Assembly (NCBI GenBank): GCA_964580455.1
Contig: CAZOKO010000007.1
Coordinates: 1-41,114, forward strand
Source of the DNA: CAZOKO01 sp964580455
GTDB lineage: Bacteria > Desulfobacterota > WTBG01
DNA: 41,114 nt
Reading direction: 5' to 3'
Shown: piece by piece, positions 7,354 through 15,785 of the stretch
Layout: each line of letters opens with the position of its first letter
How positions within the stretch are numbered: position 1 is the first letter of the stretch
The notes under the pieces: model-generated
Database searches by the model: none
Told to the model about the DNA's origin: nothing
Seen by the model: the letters and a program-made list of their open reading frames with translations, nothing else
Position numbers and translations under genes: made by a program

Positions 7354-8825
7354 CTGTAGTCCAGAACCTCCAACTTCAATATTCCTATCAACTTGATGAT
7401 TTCAAGCTGTTTATCCAACCCACCCTCTACAAATCTGATATGGGTTGCATCAGCAGGAAGCTGATTCATGGTAGGATCTACACAAATCCAGTGTCCCACA
7501 AAAACATTTGACCACGCATGGTAATAGAAACTACCCTGATTATAGACAATGCCTGCACAGAGCTTGCTCGGTATACCCGCTGCCCGACAAAGCGCAACAA
7601 ACAGTGTTGCATGCTCGTTGCAATCACCTACTCTCATTTTCAGAACATCCAATGCACTGGGAATGCTGAGTGTAGGCTTTTTCTCAATATTCCGATAAAC
7701 CCACCCCTTAATAAGATTAACTACCTTAAGTGCATCTGTCTCATTCTTAATAATCTCCCGTGCCTTTTTAATAATCAATTTATCATCGCTCTGGATAAAG
7801 ACAGTTGACTTAAGATATTCCACCATATCACTATTATGATAAGGAATATGATAGGAATTCAATCCTGATATCTTTTCTTTAAAGATTTCCAAGATATCAC
7901 CTTGAAGCTTCTGTCTGCCCTGAGAGATATTGAACTCCCTGAGGTTAACATTTTTCAATCTTACCTTAAGGTAGGAAGGGTCAGAAACAGTAATTTGTCT
8001 GTTAACCGAAATGGCACTTAAAGCAATAAGATCTTTTGTCTTTTCACCCCAATTTTCCGTGAGCGCATCAGATTTGCTTTCCTTTACCAATAACAAACCG
8101 AGTGGACTTTCTTCCTTTATGGTATTACCATCCTCATCAATCCATGACCTTACAGTTATCCCCTTGAAAGAACTGCTGATTCGGCAACACTCAACTTTTT
8201 TATCTTTTAATAAAATCTTCTCCTTCCCCTCCACAACCATATCAACGGGCATACTACTCATACTGGAGGGGTCAAAGACGGTATACTTAAATCGCTTGCC
8301 TACTGCCACTCCTTGAGAAAGCATCAGTGGTTTGAGAGAGCTTAAAAGACAGGGTACTTCCTGAAGAGGAATAACTTTATGATTAACATCCCCTCCAGAT
8401 AAAATTTCCAAGTGTAACTCGTTCCCTCGAACTTTTCCATTAGTCCTAAAGGAAAAAAGGTTTGAAAACAATCTGAACTCAAAAGATTTGAGAGTAAAAG
8501 CATTATCCACATGAGAAGTTACCTGGGTATCCACTCTCTGCGGGGTTCCCATCACGGTAAGATCCATGATCGCCTGCTCAAATATCTCATACCCCTTAAG
8601 CTCTTTCTTAATCTTGGAAACGGTATAACCCACCTTATCTTTATCCCAGTAAACCCCCATCCACTCCTCCTTAGGACGGAGCTGACTTGCCGCGTAGCTG
8701 GCCTGTATGTAATCATCACCAGGGATAAAGTAGGTCCTTTGAATAAGAGTACCCATCATAATTATCCAAAAGACAATGATGATGAGACGTATCACCCTAA
8801 AAAAACTACTCCTCTTCTCTTTCAT
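7350..8825 (-). CDS. Membrane-anchored transglutaminase-like protein
   Basis: 491 residues. A single N-terminal hydrophobic segment (about 9-28) after a basic start indicates an inner-membrane anchor with the bulk outside the cytoplasm. The C-terminal third holds a transglutaminase-like (PF01841) papain-fold domain with a complete catalytic triad: C402 in GDCNEH, H436 in YYHAW and D450 in VDPT. The middle (about 40-300) is an unrecognised beta-rich region. Such proteins act as cysteine proteases or amide-bond ligases; only the fold and catalytic residues can be read here. It is translationally coupled to the ABC ATPase downstream, so it probably handles the exported substrate or a cell-envelope peptide. 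Confidence 0.87.
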   Translation of the reverse strand: MKEKRSSFFRVIRLIIIVFWIIMMGTLIQRTYFIPGDDYIQASYAASQLRPKEEWMGVYWDKDKVGYTVSKIKKELKGYEIFEQAIMDLTVMGTPQRVDTQVTSHVDNAFTLKSFEFRLFSNLFSFRTNGKVRGNELHLEILSGGDVNHKVIPLQEVPCLLSSLKPLMLSQGVAVGKRFKYTVFDPSSMSSMPVDMVVEGKEKILLKDKKVECCRISSSFKGITVRSWIDEDGNTIKEESPLGLLLVKESKSDALTENWGEKTKDLIALSAISVNRQITVSDPSYLKVRLKNVNLREFNISQGRQKLQGDILEIFKEKISGLNSYHIPYHNSDMVEYLKSTVFIQSDDKLIIKKAREIIKNETDALKVVNLIKGWVYRNIEKKPTLSIPSALDVLKMRVGDCNEHATLFVALCRAAGIPSKLCAGIVYNQGSFYYHAWSNVFVGHWICVDPTMNQLPADATHIRFVEGGLDKQLEIIKLIGILKLEVLDYR

Positions 8826-8854
8826 TGATTAATCACCTGTATTTACTTAATCCT

Positions 8855-8944
8855 GTATCATGTATCATGCATCATGCATCATGCATCATGCATCTCATCC
8901 CCTAACTTTTGGCCGTGGACTGTAGACTATCAACCGTTGACTGC
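8855..8944. repeat. Heptad tandem array (locus 2), partly perfect
   Basis: Two units GTATCAT and three units GCATCAT run consecutively at 8855-8889, then the array decays. At about 8919-8944 a second phase is visible, with GACT recurring at multiples of seven (GACTGTA, GACTATC, AACCGTT, GACTGCT). It lies between the M50 protease and transglutaminase genes. The near-perfect core suggests recent slippage expansion. Confidence 0.75.
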
Positions 8945-8966
8945 TTCAGTCCTGCACCCTGTATTT

Positions 8967-9902
8967 TTACACACTACTAAAAGGAACAGGTATGAAAGTC
9001 AGAATAAATACAAACAGCGTAATCACACTTATTGCTTTCCTTCTTCCATCAAGAGGAACATTATGGTCCAATGGTGGTGGATGTTTGGCGCCCAACAAAA
9101 CAAGCAGGAGGATTGCCCAAACCAACCATGTGCGCGACCCCCATATGCCCAGCCCCAGTAAAGCAATCAACACTATTTTTGATATAATCTCTGTTTTCTT
9201 ACCAAAAACAGCATACGCTATGTGACCCCCATCCAACTGTCCAACAGGGATAAGATTTAAAGAGGTAACCAGCAGTCCAATCCAGCCGGCAAAACCCAAT
9301 GGGTGGATAATGACATGACAGTTATCAGGCAAATTGCCCAGAATAACATTAGTAAGGAAGGATAAGATAAGAGAGGATCCCAAAGTGAACCCCCCTTCGA
9401 AGGAAGTTTCAACGATCTTTACCTCCGAAAGTTTTAGACCTATAATTAAGATGGGGATTGTAACTATTATACCTGCAAGAGGTCCGGCAGCACCAACATC
9501 AAGAAGCACTCTTTTGTCTTTCACCGGGGAGCGCATTTTTATGAATGCGCCAAAAGTCCCTATGAAAGTTGGTGCCGGGATGAAATAAGGCAGGGTTGCA
9601 TCAATATGGTGTTTCCTGGAAACCAGGTAGTGACCCATTTCATGTGATAATAGTATAAACAGCAGAGCTGCCGAAAAAGGTAAACCTTCTACTATCCGAC
9701 CAGGATCCTGTAGCGGATTTACCCCCTGTTGCAGTGCACCGGCCAAAAGGGTTGTCCCAATAGTCAAGATAAAGAGTACAACATTTATTAAGACTTTAGG
9801 CTTTTTTTGAGATGATATGTCAACTCTGCTCACTTCACTACAGGAAGGTTCTTCTGAAGATGCTGACCATTGCACCTTTTCACTAAAACTGTCTCTTTCC
9901 AT
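8967..9902 (-). CDS. Site-2 protease family zinc metalloprotease (M50)
   Basis: 311 residues with six or so membrane segments. The zinc site is HEMGH (87-91) within a transmembrane helix, and the third ligand is D224 in NLIPVGQLDGGH, the conserved LDG motif of M50 proteases. The central GAFIKMRSPVKDKRVLLDVGAAGPLAG segment is typical of the soluble-loop-poor branch seen in plants and many bacteria (EGY1-like), without PDZ domains. About 40 hydrophilic residues precede the first helix. Intramembrane proteases of this type cleave anti-sigma factors or signal peptides; no sigma or anti-sigma gene is adjacent. It lies upstream of the transglutaminase-ABC genes on the same strand, separated by 141 nt of repeat-bearing DNA. 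Confidence 0.9.
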   Translation of the reverse strand: MERDSFSEKVQWSASSEEPSCSEVSRVDISSQKKPKVLINVVLFILTIGTTLLAGALQQGVNPLQDPGRIVEGLPFSAALLFILLSHEMGHYLVSRKHHIDATLPYFIPAPTFIGTFGAFIKMRSPVKDKRVLLDVGAAGPLAGIIVTIPILIIGLKLSEVKIVETSFEGGFTLGSSLILSFLTNVILGNLPDNCHVIIHPLGFAGWIGLLVTSLNLIPVGQLDGGHIAYAVFGKKTEIISKIVLIALLGLGIWGSRTWLVWAILLLVLLGAKHPPPLDHNVPLDGRRKAISVITLFVFILTFIPVPFSSV

Positions 9903-10047
9903 TATAAAAATACACTCTTGTGTCCAGATGTTTTACCTAAGAATGAAAAAGGAATGTTGCTTTTTGGGAAAGCAGGGAAAAATGTCTGAAAGGTATCCTC
10001 TCACACTTCCATCACAAGTATAACATAAAATGCTTATCGGTGGAGAA

Positions 10048-10326
10048 CTATAAAGTATTAACTCTATTTTTTAATTCTTTCCCTACTTTAAAGAAAGGTT
10101 TTTTTCGGGGGGGCACGGTAACTCTCTCACCGGTTTTTGGGTTTCTCCCTTCTCTGCCTTTATAATGCCTCACACTGAAGCTGCCAAATCCTCTAATCTC
10201 TATACTCTCTCCCCCGGCCAAGGCTTCAGTCATCGTATCAAAGATATTGTTGATTACTAACTGAGTTAAGTCGTGATTCATATCAAGTTCCTTTGCAACC
10301 TGTTCAATAAGATCAGATTTTAACAT
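10048..10326 (-). CDS. HU/IHF-family DNA-binding protein
   Basis: 92 residues from ATG 10326, preceded by a strong AAAGGAGG (10332-10339). A longer reading from 10377 would begin inside the inverted-repeat element and is not credible. The DNA-binding arm signature GRNPKTGERVTVPPRKKPFF (about 60-79) and the core IEIRGFGSFSVR are diagnostic of the HU/IHF family and look slightly closer to IHF. The protein bends DNA and shapes the nucleoid, acting as a homo- or heterodimer. It is a single gene. Confidence 0.95.
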   Translation of the reverse strand: MLKSDLIEQVAKELDMNHDLTQLVINNIFDTMTEALAGGESIEIRGFGSFSVRHYKGREGRNPKTGERVTVPPRKKPFFKVGKELKNRVNTL

Positions 10327-10361
10327 TCCTGCCTCCTTTCTGCATTCAACGTATTTTAATA

Positions 10362-10440
10362 AAACCACAGAGGACACAGAGAATTATCTAAATATCAATG
10401 AGTTAGACACTTTTGTCTTTCCTCCTCTCTGTGCTCTCTT
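10362..10440. repeat. Inverted-repeat element A (CACAGAG type) upstream of HU
   Basis: The left arm (10362-10382) contains AACCACAGAGGACACAGAGA. The right arm (10420-10440) is an imperfect inverted copy containing CTCTCTGTGCTCTC. It lies just upstream of the HU gene and belongs to the same family as the elements at 11322-11478, 14777-14978 and 20181-20318. Confidence 0.6.
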
Positions 10441-10496
10441 ACATCATCAGCCGTTTTATGCCATTCTTTTATGCTCTCGTAAAAAGTCAAAAACCG

Positions 10497-10592
10497 AGTC
10501 ACTCCCGCGAAAGCGGGAGTCCATAACAACCTGAAATTACTGGATTCCTGCTGGAGTTTATCCCGTACTTGATACGGGGCAGGAATGACGGG
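10497..10592. repeat. REP/dRS3-like palindromic element
   Basis: The first part, ACTCCCGC-GAAA-GCGGGAGT (10501-10520), is a perfect 8-bp stem with a GNRA-type tetraloop. The second part nests CCCGTA/TACGGG (10562-10578) inside ATTCCTG/CAGGAAT (10544-10586 region). It ends in GGAATGACGGG. This layout matches the widespread GTCATTCCCGCGAAAGCGGG type of dispersed bacterial repeat. It lies between the nitroreductase and HU genes. Confidence 0.7.
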
Positions 10593-10625
10593 GAGCTGAA
10601 TAGTTACATCAGAATAAAATAAAAC

Positions 10626-11285
10626 TTACTCAAACCCTATCCATCTTGTCATCTCACCCAGTTCTTCCTTTGGTGCCCTGAACATATTTACAGGTAAATC
10701 CTTATCCGGATAACCCAGCGCAATCCCAACAACCATATCCATAGAATCTGAAATTTTAAGACGCTCCCTGATAAGATTCTCAAACGTCATAATCAATGCA
10801 ATAATACACGTACCCAATCCCTTCTCCTGAGCGACCAGCACAAGATTCTCTACGGCACAGCCTATATCCACCAGTTTCGATTGAGGATGAGCTTTATCCA
10901 TGGTTACAAGGATGAGAACCGGTGCTCCGTAAAACGTACAGCTTCCCTCTTCTATGAAAGGAACCACCTGTTTTCCCATCTTATTAAGATAAGGCCGTAT
11001 ACTTATCAAAAGCTTTTTTGTTCTTTCCATATACAGGCGGGGGATGGTTTTACCTTTAGAAGGGTCGTAATGTTTGCTAAGTTCCCTGTGAGCTGATAAA
11101 ATATCACCTGCTACCCTCTCCCTGCTTTCTCCCGTCACAACAACAAAATTCCAGGGCTGCTGATTCGATGCCGATGGAGCCTTTCTTGCTGCATCCAATA
11201 GTTGTTCAATCATCTCCCGTGGGACAGGTTCCTTCTTAAATCCCCTCACACTCCTCCGCTCATTTATCGCATTCATCACATCCAT
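10626..11285 (-). CDS. Nitroreductase family FMN oxidoreductase
   Basis: 219 residues from ATG 11285, which has GGGAGAAG a few bases upstream; in-frame starts at 11303 and 11339 exist, the latter inside a repeat arm. The N-terminus, with RRSVRGFKKEPVP and then ARKAPSASNQQPWNFVVV, is the FMN-binding signature of the nitroreductase superfamily. A C-terminal GIALGYPDKDLPVN completes the fold. These homodimeric flavoenzymes reduce nitro, quinone or other substrates with NAD(P)H; the physiological substrate is not deducible. It is transcribed alone, and a candidate promoter lies at 11490-11517. Confidence 0.9.
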   Translation of the reverse strand: MDVMNAINERRSVRGFKKEPVPREMIEQLLDAARKAPSASNQQPWNFVVVTGESRERVAGDILSAHRELSKHYDPSKGKTIPRLYMERTKKLLISIRPYLNKMGKQVVPFIEEGSCTFYGAPVLILVTMDKAHPQSKLVDIGCAVENLVLVAQEKGLGTCIIALIMTFENLIRERLKISDSMDMVVGIALGYPDKDLPVNMFRAPKEELGEMTRWIGFE

Positions 11286-11321
11286 AAACTTCTCCCAATT
11301 CATGTAAGAGTATTGCCAAAA

Positions 11322-11478
11322 TAAAACCACAGAGTGCACAACAACAGCAGGACCGCAACCAAAACAATTATAATCACGAAGAATGAAACCAAACGTTACT
11401 AAAAAACAACACTTTGCAAGTTAGCCGTACATAGTTTTTAAAACATACATTTTCTCTCTGCGTCCTCTGTGGTTTCAT
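11322..11478. repeat. Inverted-repeat element B (CACAGAG type)
   Basis: AAACCACAGAG at 11324-11334 is matched by its perfect 11-bp inverted copy at 11465-11475, which extends leftward as TCTCTCTGCGTC. About 130 bp of non-coding DNA lies between the arms. The element sits directly upstream of the nitroreductase gene. Confidence 0.65.
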
Positions 11479-11489
11479 ATTAGCATTAT

Positions 11490-11517
11490 AATCTATTTCA
11501 AATAGCTTTTTTGTCAA
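11490..11517 (-). promoter_or_regulatory. Candidate promoter for nitroreductase
   Basis: On the minus strand a perfect TTGACA (11517-11512) is followed after 16 nt by TAGATT (11495-11490). A TATAAT is also present but at 21-nt spacing. An interrupted inverted repeat CTATTT-C-AAATAG (11493-11505) covers the spacer and could bind a regulator. Confidence 0.4.
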
Positions 11518-11615
11518 TGAAAATTTTATATAATTTTTATTAGAATATCACAATCGTTTAAAATCTTGTGGATTTCGAACAATTTCACGCAGTCCGCAAT
11601 TCCTAACACGAAACT

Positions 11616-13379
11616 TTATATTTTCTTTACATCAATCCAGATGACTACACCACCTATTACAGAAAGAAGAATACATACCAAACCTTTAATATAAGATAGG
11701 AAAATTAAATAACCCATGCCCAGGGTAGCTCCGAATACAAAAAGCATCCCTGCAAACCAATTGATCACAAAACGGGAGTTTAACACACTCCTTTCCGGTT
11801 TGATGAAAGATGGATCAATACTCTTCCACCAGCCACCCGGGCACACTTTCTGGTAAAAACGATTTAGAACCTCTTTTGACTCTGGTTTTGTAAGAAAGGT
11901 GGCAGTTAGCCAGCATATGATGGAAACAGGAACAATAATTAAGGTCTTAATGTGGAAAGGGATTGTCGCAAGTTCAAACCCCAATATTTTCAGCTCTGGC
12001 CAATAGTACTTTCCCAAAAGGAAAAGTAAAGCCATCAATAAAGAAGAAGCAAGTGCTACAATCTCACTTACTGCATTAACCCTCCACCAGAACCACCTCA
12101 ATATAAGCACAGCCCCAATGCCTGCCCCCATCTCAACCGTGAGCTCCCATGCGGCAGAGATTCTTTCAATCTCAAAAGCAGTAAGGACACCACCTACCAT
12201 AAGACCAATCACTGTCAGTTTGGTTACCCGTATATAATGTGCCTCAGATGCTCCCTTTTTGATAAAACGTCGGTAGACATCATTTATAAGATAAGAGGAA
12301 CCCCAGTTGAGGTGAGTATCAATAGTAGACATAAAGGCAGCTAAAAAGGAAGCAACCAACAACCCTTTGAAACCTACTCCCATGCAGTAATTTATTACCA
12401 TAGGATAGGCTTCTTTATCCTGTGAGAGGTTTGGGAAGAACACAAGAGAGGCTAAAGCAACCACAATCCATGGCCAGCCACGAACCATATTGGTAAACGC
12501 AAAGAATAAGGTAGCTAAGAGAGAATGTTTTTCATTCTTGCAAGAAGCCATTCTCTGGATTATATAACCGCCACCATCGGCATAGTGATGAGACCACCAC
12601 ATAATAAAAAGAAAGAGGATCATAGTAACAAAAGGAGAATCTAAAGAAGAACTGAAAGGTGGAAAGAAGTTAAAGGTTGCCTCTCCCATACCTGCCTGCG
12701 AGGAAATGATCTTCTCCTGAAGTCCGTTGAACCCTCCTACTCTGGAGAATACAACCACTGCCAGAAAAATCGATCCCGCAATAGCAATAATGAACTGTAC
12801 TAAGTCTGTAATTACCACTCCCCAGTACCCTGACATCACCGCATAGGTGAGTGCAATGGCCGAGCAACCCCAGACCAGTAAATTCTGCTGCCAGCCTTGA
12901 TTAACTCCTACCATTACCCCTATAACACTGGCAATGGCATTAATGACCCACCCCATCACGATGAAGTTATAAATAATCCCGAAATAGATGGCTTTAAAGC
13001 CTCGAAGCAGAGCAGCTGGCTTTCCAGAGTAGCGGAACTCAATCAGTTCATTGTCAGTGACTATCTCCGCTCTCCTCCACAGTCGAGCGAAGAGAAAGAC
13101 ACACATCAGGTGGGTTATCGCTGCATTCCACCAAAACCAACTCCGCCATAATCCGTACCTTCGCACCATCTCGGTGATAGCCAGAGGGGTATCAGAAGCA
13201 AAGGTGGTAGCTACCATAGAGGTTCCAACCAGCCACCAGGGCAAGCTGCGGCCGGAGAGAAAATACTCCTGGGTACTTGAAGAAGCTCGTTTAGAAAAGT
13301 AGAGGCCTACACCCAGAGCGAAGGCTAAATAGAGACCAACAATCAACCAATCCCAAAATGAAAGCCCTTCTTCCATCAC
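11616..13379 (-). CDS. Sodium:solute symporter family (SSS) transporter
   Basis: 587 residues with about 14 membrane segments, longer than the usual 13-TM core. The N-terminus contains YFLSGRSLPWWLVGTSMVATTFASDTP, the family's first conserved region including the sodium-site surroundings, followed by SGYWGVVITDLVQF, another conserved SSS segment. The substrate is not readable; the symporter is unlike typical proline or pantothenate members and closer to sugar or unknown-solute branches. GTG 13379 and ATG 13376 are both possible. It lies 46 nt behind the phosphatase-superfamily gene on the same strand, so the two are probably co-transcribed and may supply and import the same solute. Confidence 0.9.
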   Translation of the reverse strand: MMEEGLSFWDWLIVGLYLAFALGVGLYFSKRASSSTQEYFLSGRSLPWWLVGTSMVATTFASDTPLAITEMVRRYGLWRSWFWWNAAITHLMCVFLFARLWRRAEIVTDNELIEFRYSGKPAALLRGFKAIYFGIIYNFIVMGWVINAIASVIGVMVGVNQGWQQNLLVWGCSAIALTYAVMSGYWGVVITDLVQFIIAIAGSIFLAVVVFSRVGGFNGLQEKIISSQAGMGEATFNFFPPFSSSLDSPFVTMILFLFIMWWSHHYADGGGYIIQRMASCKNEKHSLLATLFFAFTNMVRGWPWIVVALASLVFFPNLSQDKEAYPMVINYCMGVGFKGLLVASFLAAFMSTIDTHLNWGSSYLINDVYRRFIKKGASEAHYIRVTKLTVIGLMVGGVLTAFEIERISAAWELTVEMGAGIGAVLILRWFWWRVNAVSEIVALASSLLMALLFLLGKYYWPELKILGFELATIPFHIKTLIIVPVSIICWLTATFLTKPESKEVLNRFYQKVCPGGWWKSIDPSFIKPERSVLNSRFVINWFAGMLFVFGATLGMGYLIFLSYIKGLVCILLSVIGGVVIWIDVKKI

Positions 13380-13425
13380 GTCTTTCTTAACTATGACAGT
13401 TTAACTTAAAATACATCCTTGAGTA

Positions 13426-14748
13426 CTAATCAATATAACCAAGGGCGCGCAGACGCTCCTTTACCTCCCCTTCGCTATCAAGGGCAGCAGGTTCCTTGTG
13501 CCTTGAGGGAGAACCATAGCTTTCTATGAATTGTATGGGGTAATTTTGAAGAAAAGTTTCTTCCACACACTCTTTAAGAACCACACCATCCATCTCTTTT
13601 GATACGGGAAGACCACTGAGGCAGAGAAGCGTTGGGGCAATATCATAAAGTGATACATTCTCAATCCTTAAACCGCTCTTTATATGCTGACCACACGATA
13701 TAAACAACCCGGGTGGTTTCGTGTTTCTGTGACCGAACCGACCATCAGGCTCCCTCTCAAATCCATGGTCTGAAACAAGCATAACAGTAGTATCCACTGA
13801 AACTTTTTCGATCAATTCCTTAAGAACCCTGTCAATGTAACAATAATACTTATGAACTGTCTTTCCAAATTGTTCAACCTCTTTATCAGTCACGTGAGAG
13901 TCCCTGTTAAAAGGAGCATACTTTAAGGCACAGTGGGAAATAATATCAATGCCTCTGAAATAAAAAGCTAAAAACTCCGGCTGAGGGAACTCTTCAAGAC
14001 AGAAGAGAGCTAATCTCCTTACTGATTCATCCATGGAGTAAAGGTATTTGAATTCACTCATGAGTTGATGCCGCTTATAATGGCAGTTCCTCGTCTTTTC
14101 TATTTCTTTCTCATCAAGTTTCATAAACTGTTTGTAAACATCAACGGGTAATTCAAGAGGATCCACTACCCTTTTCACAACCTCATCTAAAAGTTGATTC
14201 GGATATACAAGAGATTCGTCTGGCCTGCCAGCGCTATTACCTCTTTCTTTTAAACGCCAGTAGTGAACTCTGTCTGAAATAATAAATCCAGGAACTTTAT
14301 ATGCTGGCCAGCTATACCACCAGTTGATAATACCAACTCCTCTTCCTTCCTCTGCAAACAGTTCCCAAAGCATCTTTTGTTGAACCATGCTCAAAGAAAA
14401 AGGAACATCCCGGATATACTCTTTCTTTTTAAGCCAGTGAAATAATGGTCTGGCACCACATTTCAACACTTTCTTTATTGCAGTCTTTTTAATAACTCTC
14501 TCTCCAACCTTATAGTATATAAAGCTGTCTATTCCGTGTTTCTGAGGTTTCATCCCCGTTATCAAGCTAGTCCAGATAACTGCAGAGTTTGAAGGGGTAA
14601 AAGGTTTAAGCAACCCATAACAACCCTTTTCCATTAAATCTTTCAAAAATGGAAGGGCTCCCAGACCAATCCATTTCTGAAGAAGTGGAAAAGAAAGGCC
14701 ATCTACAGCAATTAGTAGTAGCTTCGTTCCATTAGATGAATTGTTCAC
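13426..14748 (-). CDS. Alkaline phosphatase superfamily / type I phosphodiesterase protein
   Basis: 440 residues starting at GTG 14748 with a poor ribosome site. Metal-site features of the superfamily are visible: D16 in IAVDGLSF, a nucleophile region PSNSAVIWTSLITG with S55 where many relatives have Thr, SDHGFE and GHRN late in the chain. There is no signal peptide, so it seems cytoplasmic, unlike most alkaline phosphatases. The C-terminal LRALGYID matches the tail of a branch annotated as alkaline phosphatase family or PF01663 phosphodiesterase, found in many environmental bacteria. The substrate is unknown; a phosphodiester, phosphonate or sulfate would all fit the fold. It is probably co-transcribed with the symporter. 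Confidence 0.82.
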   Translation of the reverse strand: MNNSSNGTKLLLIAVDGLSFPLLQKWIGLGALPFLKDLMEKGCYGLLKPFTPSNSAVIWTSLITGMKPQKHGIDSFIYYKVGERVIKKTAIKKVLKCGARPLFHWLKKKEYIRDVPFSLSMVQQKMLWELFAEEGRGVGIINWWYSWPAYKVPGFIISDRVHYWRLKERGNSAGRPDESLVYPNQLLDEVVKRVVDPLELPVDVYKQFMKLDEKEIEKTRNCHYKRHQLMSEFKYLYSMDESVRRLALFCLEEFPQPEFLAFYFRGIDIISHCALKYAPFNRDSHVTDKEVEQFGKTVHKYYCYIDRVLKELIEKVSVDTTVMLVSDHGFEREPDGRFGHRNTKPPGLFISCGQHIKSGLRIENVSLYDIAPTLLCLSGLPVSKEMDGVVLKECVEETFLQNYPIQFIESYGSPSRHKEPAALDSEGEVKERLRALGYID

Positions 14749-14776
14749 CTGATGATACCCTCTAAAACTAACTATT

Positions 14777-14978
14777 CACCGCAGAGATCGCAGAGTATGC
14801 GGAGAAGAATATATAAAATCATAACTCTGGTCTAGACATAAAGCACCGTTAAAACTTTCAAACGGTGTTTACCTGTTACAGATCTGCAGTCTGAACATAC
14901 ACCAGCAAGATTAGTAATCATTGCTACTCAGAATACTTGAATTATCATTCACTGCAATCTCAGCATTCTCTGCGGTTA
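14777..14978. repeat. Inverted-repeat element C (CGCAGAG type)
   Basis: ACCGCAGAGA at 14778-14787 is matched by its inverted copy at 14967-14976. The left arm continues with ATCGCAGAGTATGCGGAGAA. The element lies upstream of the phosphatase-superfamily gene and fills most of the gap to the HD phosphohydrolase. Confidence 0.6.
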
Positions 14979-14987
14979 GCTCACTTT

Positions 14988-15626
14988 CTATATATTCCCA
15001 TCTATTTCCTTATTGAGCCTATCAAAAAATTCTTCCATAAAAGCATGTCTCTCTTCAGCTATTCTCCTGCCTTCTTCTGTAAGCATTTTATCTTTAATCT
15101 TCCTCAACTTAACCACAAACTCTCTATATGCAGTATCCTCTTTTGTGTAAGGCTCAGTTTTTTCTACATCAACATCAACGCTGTGCAGGTATGCACCTAC
15201 TTCTCCAGCAAATAAAAAAGCCCTTCCAATTCCTACGGCTCCAATTGAATCCAGTTTATCAGCATCATATAATACCTTTGCTTCCTTTGATTGAGGTATC
15301 CTGTCCCCCCTGAATCTATGACATTCAACACAGTGAATAACTCTGTCTATTGTCTTCTCATCTATATTATGCTTTTCCAACAACTCCCTGGCCAGTATTG
15401 CCCCTTTTTCCGCATGACAAACTTCTCCGTTAGTTTTGTCCTGATACTCTCTTCCGATATCATGTAAAATTGCAGCTATTTTTAAAACTTCCAGATTTGC
15501 ATGCTCTTCCTTCCCAATATGCATACAGAGATTGAAAACCCTTTCTGTATGCCTCCAATCATGACTACCTTTCGCATTTTTAAAATACTCTCCGGCCTCT
15601 TCTTTCATTTGGTTAAGTAAGTTCAT
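14988..15626 (-). CDS. HD domain phosphohydrolase
   Basis: 212 residues from ATG 15626; longer readings from 15689 are possible but lack a better ribosome site. Metal ligands of the HD fold appear in order: H26 in HDWRHTERV, H55-D56 in LHDIGRE, a His in the CHAEKGA segment and a late Asp in LYDADKLDSIGAVGIGRAF. This arrangement matches YpgQ/YedJ-type small HD hydrolases, some of which act on (d)NTPs or related nucleotides. The C-terminus is a charged helical tail. It follows a strong terminator, so it is transcribed separately from the HD-GYP operon. Confidence 0.88.
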   Translation of the reverse strand: MNLLNQMKEEAGEYFKNAKGSHDWRHTERVFNLCMHIGKEEHANLEVLKIAAILHDIGREYQDKTNGEVCHAEKGAILARELLEKHNIDEKTIDRVIHCVECHRFRGDRIPQSKEAKVLYDADKLDSIGAVGIGRAFLFAGEVGAYLHSVDVDVEKTEPYTKEDTAYREFVVKLRKIKDKMLTEEGRRIAEERHAFMEEFFDRLNKEIDGNI

Positions 15627-15731
15627 GGTAATCATAGACATGTCAGGACACAGATTATCGCAGATATTCGCCGATAATAAACTTTGCACAATTTATACTA
15701 AATTGTAAGATAATAATGAAGAAAAAAATAA

Positions 15732-15766
15732 CCATAAAAAAGGCCAGTCATAAACTGGCCTTTTAG
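15732..15766 (-). terminator. Intrinsic terminator of the HDOD/HD-GYP operon
   Basis: A perfect 9-bp stem AAGGCCAGT/ACTGGCCTT (15740-15748 and 15754-15762) with a five-base loop is followed on the minus strand by a run of seven T. It lies 24 nt downstream of the HD-GYP stop. T residues on the other side are fewer, so it acts mainly on the minus strand. Confidence 0.9.
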
Positions 15767-15785
15767 CTGAAAATCAAATTGCTAT

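Larger units (their letters stand above)
11286..11615. other. Gene-free stretch between nitroreductase and symporter
   Basis: It holds inverted-repeat element B (11322-11478) and an AT-rich segment with a candidate minus-strand promoter (11490-11517). I see no gene. Confidence 0.6.

Noticed and set aside
8855..8944. CRISPR array
   Set aside because: Units are 7 bp without spacers of constant length; no cas genes are present.
10327..10377. Longer start for the HU gene
   Set aside because: The extension begins inside an inverted-repeat arm, while ATG 10326 has a strong ribosome site and the usual HU N-terminus.
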